Source: Prevotella sp. (GTDB taxonomy: Bacteria; Bacteroidota; Bacteroidia; Bacteroidales; Bacteroidaceae). Taken from it: DNA of 55,829 nt. The position numbers and the translations under genes are program-made. The DNA is taken from assembly GCA_017548385.1 (NCBI GenBank), contig JAFZAE010000016.1:1-55829 (forward strand), read 5' to 3'. Below the pieces are notes generated by a model. It was given only the letters and a program-made list of their open reading frames with translations. It was not told the origin of the DNA and did no database searches. Shown here in pieces: positions 34,589-44,700 of this stretch (within the stretch, counting starts at the first letter, position 1; each line of letters starts with the position of its first letter).

Positions 34589-35860
34589 ATGAAAAACAAA
34601 ATATTATCACTGATAGCTGCGATGGCACTTGCCCTGAGTAGCTTTGCTGCAAGTATAGAGACTGACCGCACATGGTATCTTGCCGGTGAGGCGATGAAAG
34701 TCAGCGTGACTGCCGACGATGCCTTGATTGCCTACGCTGAACTGTGTGATATGCATGAATTGGTGGCAGGCGTCGTTATTGGTCTCAAAGGGGGACAGGG
34801 AACAGGCATTATCGAACTGCCTTCCCATCTCCATAGCGGTTACTATGTGTTGTCTGTCTATACGCGTGACAAGGCCTATGTGTCTCAACAGTTTGTGGCT
34901 GTCGTCAATCCTCTTCGCAAGCATATTGACGACGACATCGAATGGGTAAGAATCACACATCCCGACTCATTGAGTTATCCTCTCACCACTCAACTCACAC
35001 CTCTCAACTCTGTTCAAAAGGATGTAGATGTGCGTGAGACGGAAGGCCATATCATCAAGGCGCTTGTCAAGAATGTCTATGACGGCAATACTTACAGCGG
35101 CAGTCAGATTCTTCCATCCCTAAGTATCGTGGGGAATCAGATACATTATTTTGAGGGAAAGATGGTTAACGACTCCATTGCTGTCTTTTACACCTACGGC
35201 ATCCACGGCAAACTACCGTTAGTGCTTTCCGCCAAGACATCTACAGGCGTGAGCCTTCCTATCGAAATGATAAGTCCATTTGCCACTTTACTCCCTCAAG
35301 AGCTTCCACATCTCGTGTTCCATTATCAACGCAGTGAGGTGGAAACTCGCTCCATTGACATGCAACGGCATCAGATGGCCATAGCACCAGCCAAGCGTGA
35401 ACTGCAATTGGGTAATTCTGCTGATGACACGGCCGAGGAAGTAGTACCTTTAGACTATAATGACATGGTGTTAGGCACAAGGCCCGATCTGTCCTATAAT
35501 CTTGACGAATACCGTCAGTTTCTCACAATCAGGGAGGTGCTTCTTGAATACGTCATCTGCGTCAAGAATACGACAATTGATGGTGTACCGCGACTGATTG
35601 TCCGCAAGGAGCAAGAAGTCTACAACAGTTCATTGCCAACATTGGTTTTAATTGACGGTATGCCAGTCAATGACATCAAACGACTTCTGAACTATGATGC
35701 CCGCCGTATTCACTATATCAACATCTATAGTGAACAATACACATTCGGTAATGGTGTGTATAATGGCATATTGTCGTTTGTCACACGCTCCGGGCGACTT
35801 ACAAACTATCCTACCGAGACCAACGTGCAGTATCTGGTGTATGATTTCCCACTTATATGA
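34589..35860 (+). CDS. Exported protein with MG2-like N-terminus and plug-like C-terminus
   Basis: 423 residues with a signal peptide (to SFAAS). The N-terminal segment 'ETDRTWYLAGEAMKVSVTADDALIAYAELCD' and 'GIIELPSHLHSGYYVLSVYTRD' resembles the MG2 strand domain of alpha-2-macroglobulin-like proteins. The C-terminus ('LPTLVLIDGMPVNDIKRLLNYDARRIHYINIYSEQYTFGNGVYNGILSFVTRSG') resembles a TonB receptor plug. Such proteins accompany DUF4249 operons, usually larger than this. The mid-part holds a stretch (about 34970-35011) whose bases look like the window's C/T-rich intergenic arrays. Confidence 0.8.
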   Translation: MKNKILSLIAAMALALSSFAASIETDRTWYLAGEAMKVSVTADDALIAYAELCDMHELVAGVVIGLKGGQGTGIIELPSHLHSGYYVLSVYTRDKAYVSQQFVAVVNPLRKHIDDDIEWVRITHPDSLSYPLTTQLTPLNSVQKDVDVRETEGHIIKALVKNVYDGNTYSGSQILPSLSIVGNQIHYFEGKMVNDSIAVFYTYGIHGKLPLVLSAKTSTGVSLPIEMISPFATLLPQELPHLVFHYQRSEVETRSIDMQRHQMAIAPAKRELQLGNSADDTAEEVVPLDYNDMVLGTRPDLSYNLDEYRQFLTIREVLLEYVICVKNTTIDGVPRLIVRKEQEVYNSSLPTLVLIDGMPVNDIKRLLNYDARRIHYINIYSEQYTFGNGVYNGILSFVTRSGRLTNYPTETNVQYLVYDFPLI

Positions 35861-35927
35861 CTATACTTTACTTCCATTGCAGTAATACTGAAATAGACAC
35901 CCATCTCCCGCAAAAAAACATTCCTAT

Positions 35928-35962
35928 TTTGCCCACATACTCATTTTTTTACACTAATTTTG
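35928..35962 (+). promoter_or_regulatory. Predicted promoter (TTTG, 23 bp, TAATTTTG)
   Basis: TTTG at 35928-35931 and TAATTTTG at 35955-35962 are close to the Bacteroidetes pattern, with a slightly long spacer. It places the start of the next gene at the ATG at 35983. Confidence 0.6.
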
Positions 35963-35982
35963 CAGAAAACAAAACCAACGAT

Positions 35983-36354
35983 ATGGGCAGAAATAAATTC
36001 TCACAGAAAGAAATAGAGGAAATCGGAAAACTGCTACGTCTAAAGAATGCGGTCAACCGTGGCAAGCAGAAACAGATCCGGCACCAACTGCGGGTGGACT
36101 ATGAGTTCAACATCTCCGACTTCAACGAACCTGGCAAGGCATTCGGCGAAGAGGAACTGCATGAGGCTGTACGTCGTGGTGCCATTCTGGTGCTCGATGA
36201 TGCCACCATCACCGCGATGAAGGTAAAGCGGGCACGTGACAAGGCGAGAGACGAGGCCGCACGTATGCAAGAGGCTGTGGAGAAAGGAGAGCAGACTGAC
36301 TGGCAGGAGGCACTGCGTCAGTGGAAAGAATGGGAAGACGGAACTGAGGCATAA
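35983..36354 (+). CDS. Small charged protein, unrecognised
   Basis: 123 residues from the ATG at 35983 (MGRNKFSQKEIEEIGKLLRLK). It is strongly charged and helical, with 'AVNRGKQKQIRHQLRVDYEFNISDFN' and 'AMKVKRARDKARDEAARMQEAVEKGEQTDWQEALRQWKEWED'. No signal peptide or membrane segment is seen, so it is probably cytosolic. I do not know a family; a nucleic-acid or protein-binding role would be a guess. The upstream promoter supports this start over the open frame from 35857. Confidence 0.7.
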   Translation: MGRNKFSQKEIEEIGKLLRLKNAVNRGKQKQIRHQLRVDYEFNISDFNEPGKAFGEEELHEAVRRGAILVLDDATITAMKVKRARDKARDEAARMQEAVEKGEQTDWQEALRQWKEWEDGTEA

Positions 36355-36678
36355 GTCCCCCCTCAAGGCATCTCTTTGGAGAAGAACTGTTAGCCGTCCC
36401 ATTTCAGGACCTCGTTACAACGCACTCAACCGCCGGCAGCAGAGACACGGATGTTCTTGCCGTATGTAACCGTTACTGACGTCAGTCATGACACTCACAT
36501 TGTCTTTGAGTTAAGAAATGGATGAGTTATTAGAATATCCAACTCAAAAATTCCACTTTTTCACAGTATAATGATTTTTTTTTGATGTTTTCCGCTATTA
36601 TTTTAATAGTTATGCTTATTTTTGTAGCTGAAAACAATCTAAAAACAATCGAAAATCTATTTTCCTCTACCTGACGCT
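36355..36678. other. Intergenic region before the sigma factor gene
   Basis: No gene is visible. A perfect 12-bp palindrome ACTGACGTCAGT lies at 36475-36486. TATTTTTG at 36617-36624 is a -7 candidate without a clear -33 partner. The sequence turns very AT-rich after about 36530. Confidence 0.55.
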
Positions 36679-37236
36679 ATGGCACGAAGTTATCAAAAAG
36701 AGACAGACCTACTCGTAGAAGCGTTCCGGAAAGGTGACGACAAAGCCTTTTCATGCCTTTACGACATGCATGTAGAGCGTCTATTCAATTACGGGATGCG
36801 ACTGACCAGTGACCGTGAGTTGGTAAAAGACTGCATCCACGATGTTTTTGTGAAGGTCTATCAAAAACGCAATGAAAAAATCGGCTATAATAATTTTAGT
36901 TCCTATCTGCTTATTTCATTGAGGAACAGAATACTGGATGAATTCCGACACCAGACATTCGTGACAGAGACATCGGTAGACAACTGCCGCATCTCCCGCT
37001 GCACCCCAGACCTGGAACACGACTACATCAACCAAGAGCGAGAAGAGAGCCATCAGCGTAAAGTATCCCGGTTGATGGACTCACTCACACGCCGCCAGCG
37101 ACAGGTGTTCACGCTCTACTACCTTGAAGAGCGCAAGTACGACGACATCTGCCACATTATGAACATGAACTACCACTCCGTGCGAAACCTCGTTCACCGT
37201 GGAATGCTCCGTCTGCGAGAAGCTGCAGCGGTGTAG
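36679..37236 (+). CDS. ECF-family RNA polymerase sigma factor
   Basis: 185 residues. Region 2 is visible as 'DLLVEAFRKGDDKAFSCLYDMHVERLFNYGMRL' and 'ELVKDCIHDVFVKVYQKR'. Region 4 is 'LTRRQRQVFTLYYLEERKYDDICHIMNMNYHSVRNLVHRGMLRLRE'. There is no FecR-type anti-sigma gene after it; the next gene is an unrecognised lipoprotein. It might serve the DUF4249-type receptor upstream or the lipoprotein and alpha-glucuronidase downstream; the sequence does not decide. The ATG at 36679 follows the -7 element at 36617 by about 55 bp. Confidence 0.93.
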   Translation: MARSYQKETDLLVEAFRKGDDKAFSCLYDMHVERLFNYGMRLTSDRELVKDCIHDVFVKVYQKRNEKIGYNNFSSYLLISLRNRILDEFRHQTFVTETSVDNCRISRCTPDLEHDYINQEREESHQRKVSRLMDSLTRRQRQVFTLYYLEERKYDDICHIMNMNYHSVRNLVHRGMLRLREAAAV

Positions 37237-37342
37237 AAGATTGATTATATTGTCTTGGAAGTATCTGAACTTCAGTTACTCCTACCCCATCAAACTCGTA
37301 TTTTTGTCTTCAATGATATTATTAATTCAATAGACACAAATT

Positions 37343-38119
37343 ATGAAAAAGAATAATAGTTTACATTTTGCATGTTTGCAATGTTTGTTTATTATTGTTC
37401 TTCTTTTGAGTAGTTGTTGGCCAGAGCGTTCAAGGTATAGAAAGGTTTACTCTGGTGACTATTGTTGCCTCTGTGGAATTGAACTTGGCATGGTTGACGA
37501 CAGCCATATAGAGGCATATATTTATTCACATGACTTAGTGGGATTTCGTGCTGATTTATATAAAGGAACATACACTTACAACCCTCCTTTCATTACCGTA
37601 CACTGGGACGACAAGGATGCCGATGTAGATATACGATATATTATTTATGATGAGGAAAATGATAGGATGATAGCCCAAGGGCAAGATGAGACCTATTATC
37701 TTATTAGTGAAAAAGAAATAATAATAGCAGGAAAAGATAGTATCAAATATTTGTGGGAAACATTAGAGAATAAAATCGATACTTGTGATTACTATATTTT
37801 GGAGAAGAATCGTTTTACTCATGAATATGTAACTGATCGTCAGGAATTACTATTACCTGATGGGTATCATGTTACTTATGACCAGATTCTCACACATATA
37901 TTGAAGAAAGCAAGACATGAAGATGGATGTGATATCTTTCTTGTATTAGATGATAGTAATGACATCCTCAACTATGAGGACGACACATTGAAAATAGTGT
38001 TTGAAAGGATGTGCATAGGCTTCTGGAAGGACCTAAATGGAAAACCTTGTAATAACATACGCGATTACTCTGTTGTCCCCAAAATAATATATGACAAACG
38101 TAAGAAGAATAAAGAATAA
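37343..38119 (+). CDS. Lipoprotein, unrecognised
   Basis: 258 residues with a lipoprotein signal ending in LLSSC (Cys25). The mature part is acidic and beta-rich ('GIELGMVDDSHIEAYIYSH', 'PPFITVHWDDKDADVDIRYIIYDEEND', 'YYLISEKEIIIAGKDS'). I recognise no family. AT-rich codon use resembles the orphan genes at 26514-30100 and differs from the GC-richer GH67 gene after it. The GH67 start is 31 bp downstream. Confidence 0.7.
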   Translation: MKKNNSLHFACLQCLFIIVLLLSSCWPERSRYRKVYSGDYCCLCGIELGMVDDSHIEAYIYSHDLVGFRADLYKGTYTYNPPFITVHWDDKDADVDIRYIIYDEENDRMIAQGQDETYYLISEKEIIIAGKDSIKYLWETLENKIDTCDYYILEKNRFTHEYVTDRQELLLPDGYHVTYDQILTHILKKARHEDGCDIFLVLDDSNDILNYEDDTLKIVFERMCIGFWKDLNGKPCNNIRDYSVVPKIIYDKRKKNKE

Positions 38120-38150
38120 AGATTAAAATTAAAAATAAAGCATTTATAGT

Positions 38151-40118
38151 ATGAAACGACTATTTTTCCCTTTCATGATGATGATTATCATGTCAGCCAC
38201 CGTTATGACTGCACGGGGTGAGGATGGCAGCCGTTTGTGGTTGCGTTACGAAGGAAGTAAGCAAGCTAATGTGACAGGTGTCTCAGGCACGGCCATGGAA
38301 GAACTGAAACAAAACTGGCAGGGCGGTCCTGTGGTGCTGAAACGCAAGAAAAGCATGACCAAGGATGCCTATACCATCACCAATAATGGCGGCAAGACCA
38401 TCATCACCGCCAGCGATGACGCCGGAATGCTCTATGGAGCCTTCCACCTGCTGAGACTCCAGCAAATGGGTAAGGATATCAGCAACCTGGACATCAGTGA
38501 AAAGCCAGTCTACCAGTTGCGCATACTCAATCATTGGGACAATCCCAACGGCACCGTGGAACGCGGATTCGCGGGAAAGAGCATTTTCCTGAATTTCGAC
38601 GCAGAGCGTTTGAAGATCTACGCCCGCGCCAATGCCTCAATAGGCATCAACGGCACCGTGCTCAACAATGTGAATGCAAAACCAGAGGCGCTGGCAACGG
38701 AAAACCTCCAGAAGGTGAAACAGATTGCCGACCTGTTGCGCCCCTACGGCATCCGTGTCTATCTCTCGGTGAACTTCGCCTCGCCCATGAAGATAGGTGG
38801 TCTCTCCACAGCCGATCCCTTAGACAAAGACGTGGTGAACTGGTGGAAGAAAAAGGTAGGTGAAATCTATCAACTCGTCCCCGACTTCGGCGGTTTCCTT
38901 GTGAAGGCAAACTCCGAGGGAGAGCCTGGTCCCTGTGACTTCGGGCGCACTCATGCCGAGGGAGCCAACATGCTGGCCGACGTTCTTCGTCCCCACAAGG
39001 GCATTGTCATGTGGCGCGCTTTTGTATATGCCCCACAAAGTGATGACCGCGCCAACCAGGCCGCTCTGGAATTCATGCCCCTCGACGGCCAATTCCATGA
39101 CAATGTGATCATTCAGATTAAAAACGGTCCGGTGGACTTCCAACCCCGTGAGCCATACAGTCCGCTCTTCACATCCATGCAGAAAACGCCGATGATGGTG
39201 GAGTTCCAAATCACCCAAGAATATCTTGGCGCCGCCAACCACCTGGTCTATCTGGCTCCTATGTGGCAGGAGTTTTTCTCCTACGTGAAACCTGGCAGTC
39301 TAAAAGCCATGGCTGGCGTGGCGAATATCGGCGACGACACCAACTGGTGTGGTCACCACTTCGCACAAGCCAACTGGTATGCCTTCGGACGATTGGCATG
39401 GAACCCGTCGCTGAAATCAGAGGTCATCGCCGACGAATGGATGCGTCAGACCTTCAACAACGACGAACGACTGGTCAAGCCCATGACGCAGGTGATGATG
39501 GAGAGCCGCGAGGCTGCCGTCAACTATATGATGCCCCTGGGCATTCACCATATCTTTGCCGGAGGTCATCATTATGGTCCAGAGCCATGGTATAACCCAC
39601 CAGGTGTCAGGAAAGACTGGACCCCACCCTACTACCACAAAGCAGACGCCGTTGGAATGGGATTCGACCGTACCAAGAAAGGCAGCAATAATGTTTCACA
39701 ATATCCCGAACCACTCTGCACTCAATTCAACGATATCAACACATGTCCAGAGATTTTCCTCACTTGGTTCCACCATGTGCCTTGGGATTTCAAGATGAAG
39801 AGCGGTCGCACCTTCTGGGACGAGTTATGCCACAAATATCAGGAGGGTGTTGGTCAGACACGGCAGTTCCTGGCCGTCTGGGATGCCATGCAACCATACG
39901 TTGACGAGCAACGTTTCAATGAAGTGCAACGCAAACTCCGCATCCAGGCACGTGATGCCGTATGGTGGCGTGATGCCTGCCTGCTCTATTTCCAAGGTTT
40001 CTCTAAACGTCCCATCCCACAAGACATAGAGCATCCCGTACACAATCTTGATGAGATGATGAAATATCGTATCAACATCAGCATGTACGAGAATCCTGAA
40101 TTTGGGTATGATAAATGA
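38151..40118 (+). CDS. aguA: Alpha-glucuronidase, GH67
   Basis: 655 residues with a signal peptide (to TARG). It removes (4-O-methyl)glucuronic acid from xylo-oligosaccharide ends. The catalytic site is intact: Glu256 in 'ANSEGEPGP' (acid), Asp329 in 'GPVDFQPREP' and Glu357 in 'QITQEYLG'. These show the same spacings (73 and 28 residues) as Glu292, Asp365 and Glu393 of the Cellvibrio enzyme. 'YQLRILNHWDNPNGTVERGFAG' is a further family signature. No other xylan gene is in the window, so this is a single outlier next to an orphan lipoprotein. Confidence 0.95.
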   Translation: MKRLFFPFMMMIIMSATVMTARGEDGSRLWLRYEGSKQANVTGVSGTAMEELKQNWQGGPVVLKRKKSMTKDAYTITNNGGKTIITASDDAGMLYGAFHLLRLQQMGKDISNLDISEKPVYQLRILNHWDNPNGTVERGFAGKSIFLNFDAERLKIYARANASIGINGTVLNNVNAKPEALATENLQKVKQIADLLRPYGIRVYLSVNFASPMKIGGLSTADPLDKDVVNWWKKKVGEIYQLVPDFGGFLVKANSEGEPGPCDFGRTHAEGANMLADVLRPHKGIVMWRAFVYAPQSDDRANQAALEFMPLDGQFHDNVIIQIKNGPVDFQPREPYSPLFTSMQKTPMMVEFQITQEYLGAANHLVYLAPMWQEFFSYVKPGSLKAMAGVANIGDDTNWCGHHFAQANWYAFGRLAWNPSLKSEVIADEWMRQTFNNDERLVKPMTQVMMESREAAVNYMMPLGIHHIFAGGHHYGPEPWYNPPGVRKDWTPPYYHKADAVGMGFDRTKKGSNNVSQYPEPLCTQFNDINTCPEIFLTWFHHVPWDFKMKSGRTFWDELCHKYQEGVGQTRQFLAVWDAMQPYVDEQRFNEVQRKLRIQARDAVWWRDACLLYFQGFSKRPIPQDIEHPVHNLDEMMKYRINISMYENPEFGYDK

Positions 40119-40440
40119 CTCCACTTTAGGGAGTTATGAATTGGAGTTATAACGGGGAGTTCATTTTTTAAGGGGAGTTATAATTCGGAGTTATGATGGG
40201 GAGTTATAAATGGGAGTTATGATGGGCCAAATGCTCTGATTATCAGAAGTAAAGGTAATGGCTTTTCTTAACTCCTAATCTTAACTCCTAATCTTAACTC
40301 CTAATCTTAACTCCTAATCTTAACTCCTAATCTTAACTCCCCTTTATAACTCCTTATTTAAGTTTTTTTCCTTATTTTCTGTACTGTGAAACTTTCAATT
40401 TGCTAAACAGAACCAAAAAAATGTCGTTGTTTAGTTCATT
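40119..40440. repeat. Inverted repeat arms, including five 13-bp tandem units
   Basis: The left arm (about 40130-40225) is a degenerate array of 'GGGGAGTTATAA' units. The right arm contains CTTAACTCCTAAT five times in tandem (40267-40331) plus a partial sixth, then 'CCCCTTTATAACTCC'. The arms are complementary (GGAGTTA against TAACTCC), so a long fold-back is possible. No gene is seen. Confidence 0.8.
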
Positions 40441-40478
40441 TTTATATAAAATAAGGTGGGATTTGGCAAAAAAATAAA

Positions 40479-40486
40479 TATCTTTG
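40479..40486 (+). promoter_or_regulatory. -7 element TATCTTTG before the RND operon
   Basis: TATCTTTG is an exact TAnnTTTG. The nearest TTTG (40462-40465) is only 13 bp away, so the -33 side is unclear. This gives about an 80-nt leader to the ATG at 40572. Confidence 0.55.
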
Positions 40487-40571
40487 TAGCCAAATGTCCG
40501 TCTCTTCGCAAGAGATGGATAGATATTGCTATACAAAAGATATAATACAAATAAATGATAAAAAAAGAGAA

Positions 40572-41741
40572 ATGAAACAAACTATTGTTTTTTTTAGATT
40601 GGCATGTTTGCTCAGCTTTGTTTTTGGGCTGGCATCTTGTGGAATTGACATGCCCAAAGAGACAGTATCTTCGTTTGAGACTTTGACTGTGGATACTACC
40701 GACATCGTGTTGCCTGTGAAGTTCAGTGCAAAAATGAAAGGACAGGCAGATGTGACCATTTCACCACAGGTGAGTGGTCAGTTGATGAAAATCTGTGTGA
40801 CCGAAGGTCAGCAAGTGAGCAGGGGACAGACGCTCTTCGTCATCGACTCGCGCAATGCCCAGCATGAGGTAGAGGCAGCCGAGGCCAACTTACAGGCCGC
40901 CCAAGCCAACCTGCAGGCCGCCCAAGCGCAGGCCAACAGTGCCAAGTTGGAGTATGAGAGCAACAAGAACCTGTTTGACAAAAAGATTGTGAGTAGCTAC
41001 ATGCTTGAGAACTCCTTAAACAATTACAAGCAAGCACAAGCAGCCGTCAGTCAGGCAAAGGCATCTATCACCCAAGCTCAGTCGGCAGTCAACCGTGCCA
41101 AGGTAAATCTCGGTTTCTGTACTCTTACCTCACCAGTGTCAGGTGTTATCGGAGAAATTCCCGTCTTTGCCGGTGATATGGTGTCACCAGGCACACATCT
41201 TACAGTTGTCAGCGGCAACCGTCAGATGGAAGCTGAATTCTCCGTGCCCGAATCTGTTCTGGAGCAGAATTATGCCACCAATAAATTCAAAAATGTGGAA
41301 GACGCCCTGAAACTATTTCCTGATGTGACATTTGTGATGAAGAACGGCACGGAATACCCATATGGAGGTCGCATCACCAGTGCCACCGGCATCGTGAACG
41401 CAGCAACGGGTACTATCGCCTGCAAGGCCACTTTCCCCAATCCTGAGGGCAAGCTGTTCTCCGGCATACAGGGTACAGTTGTACTACCAGCCAGCAAAAG
41501 AGGCGTGATGGTGGTTCCCCAGGCAGCCGTGTTGCGTTTGCAAGACAAATCTTTGGTCTATAAAGTACGGCCCGACAGCACTGCCACAGCAGTCACGGTA
41601 ACAACCACAGATACAGGAAATGGTAAAGATGTCATCATCACCTCGGGACTCAATGTTGGCGACCGCATCGTGACTGTTGGAGCAAATAATCTGGAAGAGG
41701 GACAAAAGGTTCTTTTCCCTGAGGAAAGTAAAAGTGAATAG
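40572..41741 (+). CDS. RND efflux periplasmic adaptor (AcrA/MexA type) lipoprotein
   Basis: 389 residues from the ATG at 40572, with a lipoprotein signal ending in LASC (Cys23). The domains run in the usual order: half-motifs of the lipoyl domain ('VSGQLMKICVTEGQQVSRGQTLFVID' and 'LTSPVSGVIGEIPVFAGDMVSP') around a coiled-coil hairpin rich in Ala/Gln ('AAEANLQAAQANLQAAQAQANSAKLEYE'). The beta-barrel and membrane-proximal parts follow ('GVMVVPQAAVLRLQDKSLVYKV'). It links the pump to the outer-membrane factor. The pump gene starts 21 bp downstream. The substrate is unknown. Confidence 0.94.
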   Translation: MKQTIVFFRLACLLSFVFGLASCGIDMPKETVSSFETLTVDTTDIVLPVKFSAKMKGQADVTISPQVSGQLMKICVTEGQQVSRGQTLFVIDSRNAQHEVEAAEANLQAAQANLQAAQAQANSAKLEYESNKNLFDKKIVSSYMLENSLNNYKQAQAAVSQAKASITQAQSAVNRAKVNLGFCTLTSPVSGVIGEIPVFAGDMVSPGTHLTVVSGNRQMEAEFSVPESVLEQNYATNKFKNVEDALKLFPDVTFVMKNGTEYPYGGRITSATGIVNAATGTIACKATFPNPEGKLFSGIQGTVVLPASKRGVMVVPQAAVLRLQDKSLVYKVRPDSTATAVTVTTTDTGNGKDVIITSGLNVGDRIVTVGANNLEEGQKVLFPEESKSE

Positions 41742-41762
41742 TGATTATTTTACTTCCGCGTC

Positions 41763-44700
41763 ATGAAGAACAATATATTCATCAACAGATACGTGATGGC
41801 GTGCGCGATAGCGATAGTCATCACGCTGGTGGGCTTCATCTGCATGAGCACGCTGCCCATCGAGCAATATCCCAACATCGCGCCACCGACGGTTCGCGTT
41901 TCGACATCGTACACCGGTGCCGACGCCAACACCATCATGAAGGCAGTGGTGCAGCCGCTGGAGGAAAACATCAACGGCGTTCCTGGCATGACCTATATCA
42001 CCAGTTCTGCCTCAGCCTCGGGCGATGTCTCCATTCAAGTCTATTTTGAGCAGGGCACCGACCCCGACCTCGCCGCAGTGAACGTGCAGAACCGCGTCAG
42101 CCGCGCCACGGCACTGCTACCCTCTGAGGTAACAAAGGTGGGTGTGCAAGTGATGAAACAACAGAGCAACATTCTTCACATCGGCGCACTAAAAAGCGTC
42201 GATGGCAAGTATGATGCCGACTTCATCGCCAACTATATTGACATCAACGTTCGTCCCCGTCTGATGCGTATCACCGGTGTGGGTGATGTGATGGCGCTGG
42301 GCAACACCTACGCCCTGCGCATTTGGTTGAAGCCCGATGTAATGGCGCAGTATGGTCTGGAGCCGAACGACGTGTTCACGGCCATCGGCGGACAGAGTTT
42401 TGTCGCCGCCACCGGTTCATTGGGAGAGCAGAGTGAGAATGCCTACCAGTACTCGATGGAATATAAAGGCACGCTGAAGACCGTAGAGGAGTTCAAAGAC
42501 ATTGTGCTGCGAACGAGCGATGGCGGCCATTTGTTGCATCTTGGCGATGTGGCCGAGGTGGAGATTGGTGCCGTAAGCTATAATTTCACGTCAAATATCG
42601 ACGGTAAACCTGGCACCATTTATATGGTTTTCCAGGCACCTGGCGCCAATGCCACGGAAGTAAATGCCCGTATCAACAAACTATACGAGGAACTGAAACC
42701 GACGATGCCGGCAGGGCTGGAGTTCGAGATATTGGAAACCAGCGACGACTTCCTCTTTGCTGCCATCCACAATGTGGTTGAGACGCTTGTCATCGCCATC
42801 ATCCTTGTGATATTGGTGGTTTACTTCTTCCTGCAAAGTTTCAAGGCGACAGTTATCCCCTCGCTTTCCATCATCGTATCATTGTTGGGAACTTTCGCCA
42901 TCGTATCATTGGCAGGTTTCTCACTCAACATATTGACGCTATTCGCTTTGGTGCTCGCCATCGGAACGGTAGTGGATGACGCTATCGTGGTGGTCGAGGC
43001 GGTGATGGCCAAGTTGGAGAGCGGTATATCCGATGCTCGTGAAGCCACCCGACAGGCTATGAGCGACGTGTCGGTGGCTGTTATCTCGTGTACGTTGGTC
43101 TTCATGGCTGTGTTCATTCCCGTTGCCTTTATGCCTGGTACATCGGGCTCGTTCTTCACGCAGTTTGGTGTCACCCTGGCCTCGGCCGTTGGTCTGTCGT
43201 GTGTGTCGGCCTTGACACTCTGCCCCGCTTTGTGTGCTATCATGATGCGCTACTCGAAGGACGGGAAGGAGAAGAAGAATCTGAACTACTACGTCACCAA
43301 AGCCTATACCGCCAGTTATAATGCCATCCTCAAAAAATACAAGAAGAGCGTCGGCAAGTTCATCAAGCGTCCGATTATCTCTGGTATATTGCTGGTAATC
43401 ACAGCCGTACTTCTCATCATTTTCATGCGTGGCCTACCTTCGGGTCTCGTGCCACAAGAAGACCAAGGCGTGTTCTTCGCCGAGGTGCGTGCACCGGAGG
43501 GATGTACCTTGCATGAGACGCAGGAGATTGTGAAGAAGGTGGAAGAAAAGGTGAAGAAGATTCCCGAACTGGAGAGTTATGCCGTAGTCAGTGGTTATGG
43601 TATGATGGCAGGACGTTCGGGTAGTTGCTATGCCACGCTCATCATCCGTCTGAAAAACTGGGACGACCGTCCTGGCATGAACCACAATATCATGCTTGTC
43701 TATGGCCGTTTCGCCTACGACTGCAAGGAAATCAAGAATGCAAAGGTCATTCCATTCCAGATGCCTCAGGTGCCTGGCTATGGTAGCAACAGTAGTGTCA
43801 ATCTTGTATTGCAGGATATGAACGACCGAAACATGTCGGAGTTTAATGTTGATGCCTCCAAGTTCCTCGCCAAGCTGAATGAGCGCCCGGAAATTATGAT
43901 GGCCATGTCCACCTATTCTGAGCGTTTCCCAAAATATCAGGTCGAAGTGGATGCTCCCCAGTGCGACCGCGCCGGTGTTTCGCCGGCAGTGGTTCTCAGG
44001 ACGTTGGGTGCCTACTGCGGTGGCTCGTATGTGGGCAACTTCAACCAGTTTGGAAAGGTCTATCGCATCATGGCCAATTCCGCACCAGAGTATCGTCTCG
44101 ACCCGTCGTCACTCAATAACATCTTCGTGAAGGTACGTGGCGGCAAGATGGCCCCCATCTCCGAATTCGTCACTCTGAAGGAGATTGTTGGTTCGGCATC
44201 CGTCGACCACTTCAACCTTTTCCAGAGCATTACCTGTGGTGTGATGACCGCCAGCGGATACTCTGAGGGCGATGCCCACAAGGCCATTGCCGAGGTATTC
44301 AAGGAGACAATGCCCAATGGCTACGGTTACGAATATGGTGGCATGTCGCGCGAGGTGGAGGAGGCTGCCGGATCAAATTCCACAGCCCTTATCTATATTA
44401 TCTGCGTCATCCTTATCTACCTCATCCTCGCATCACTCTACAACTCATGGTTCACGCCGATGGCCGTGCTATTGAGCGTTCCTTTCGGACTGATGGGTTC
44501 GTTCGGTGCAATCTGGCTTGTCTCTCTGATCAAGTTGCCCGGCATGGAGAACAACATCTACCTGCAGACGGGTGTCATCATGTTGATCGGTCTGTTGGCA
44601 AAGACGGCAATTCTCATTACAGAGTTCGCCTCGGAGCGTCGTGCTCAAGGCTTGTCCATTCGCGATGCTGCCTTCGCCGCCTGCGAAGAGCGTTTACGCC

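Noticed and set aside
38283-38910. Extra frames on both strands within the GH67 gene
   Set aside because: The GH67 frame has a full catalytic site; the others are shadows from its higher GC content.
40267-40340. Possible CRISPR-like array
   Set aside because: The units are 13 bp and directly adjacent with no spacers, and no cas gene is in the window. It is a simple tandem repeat.
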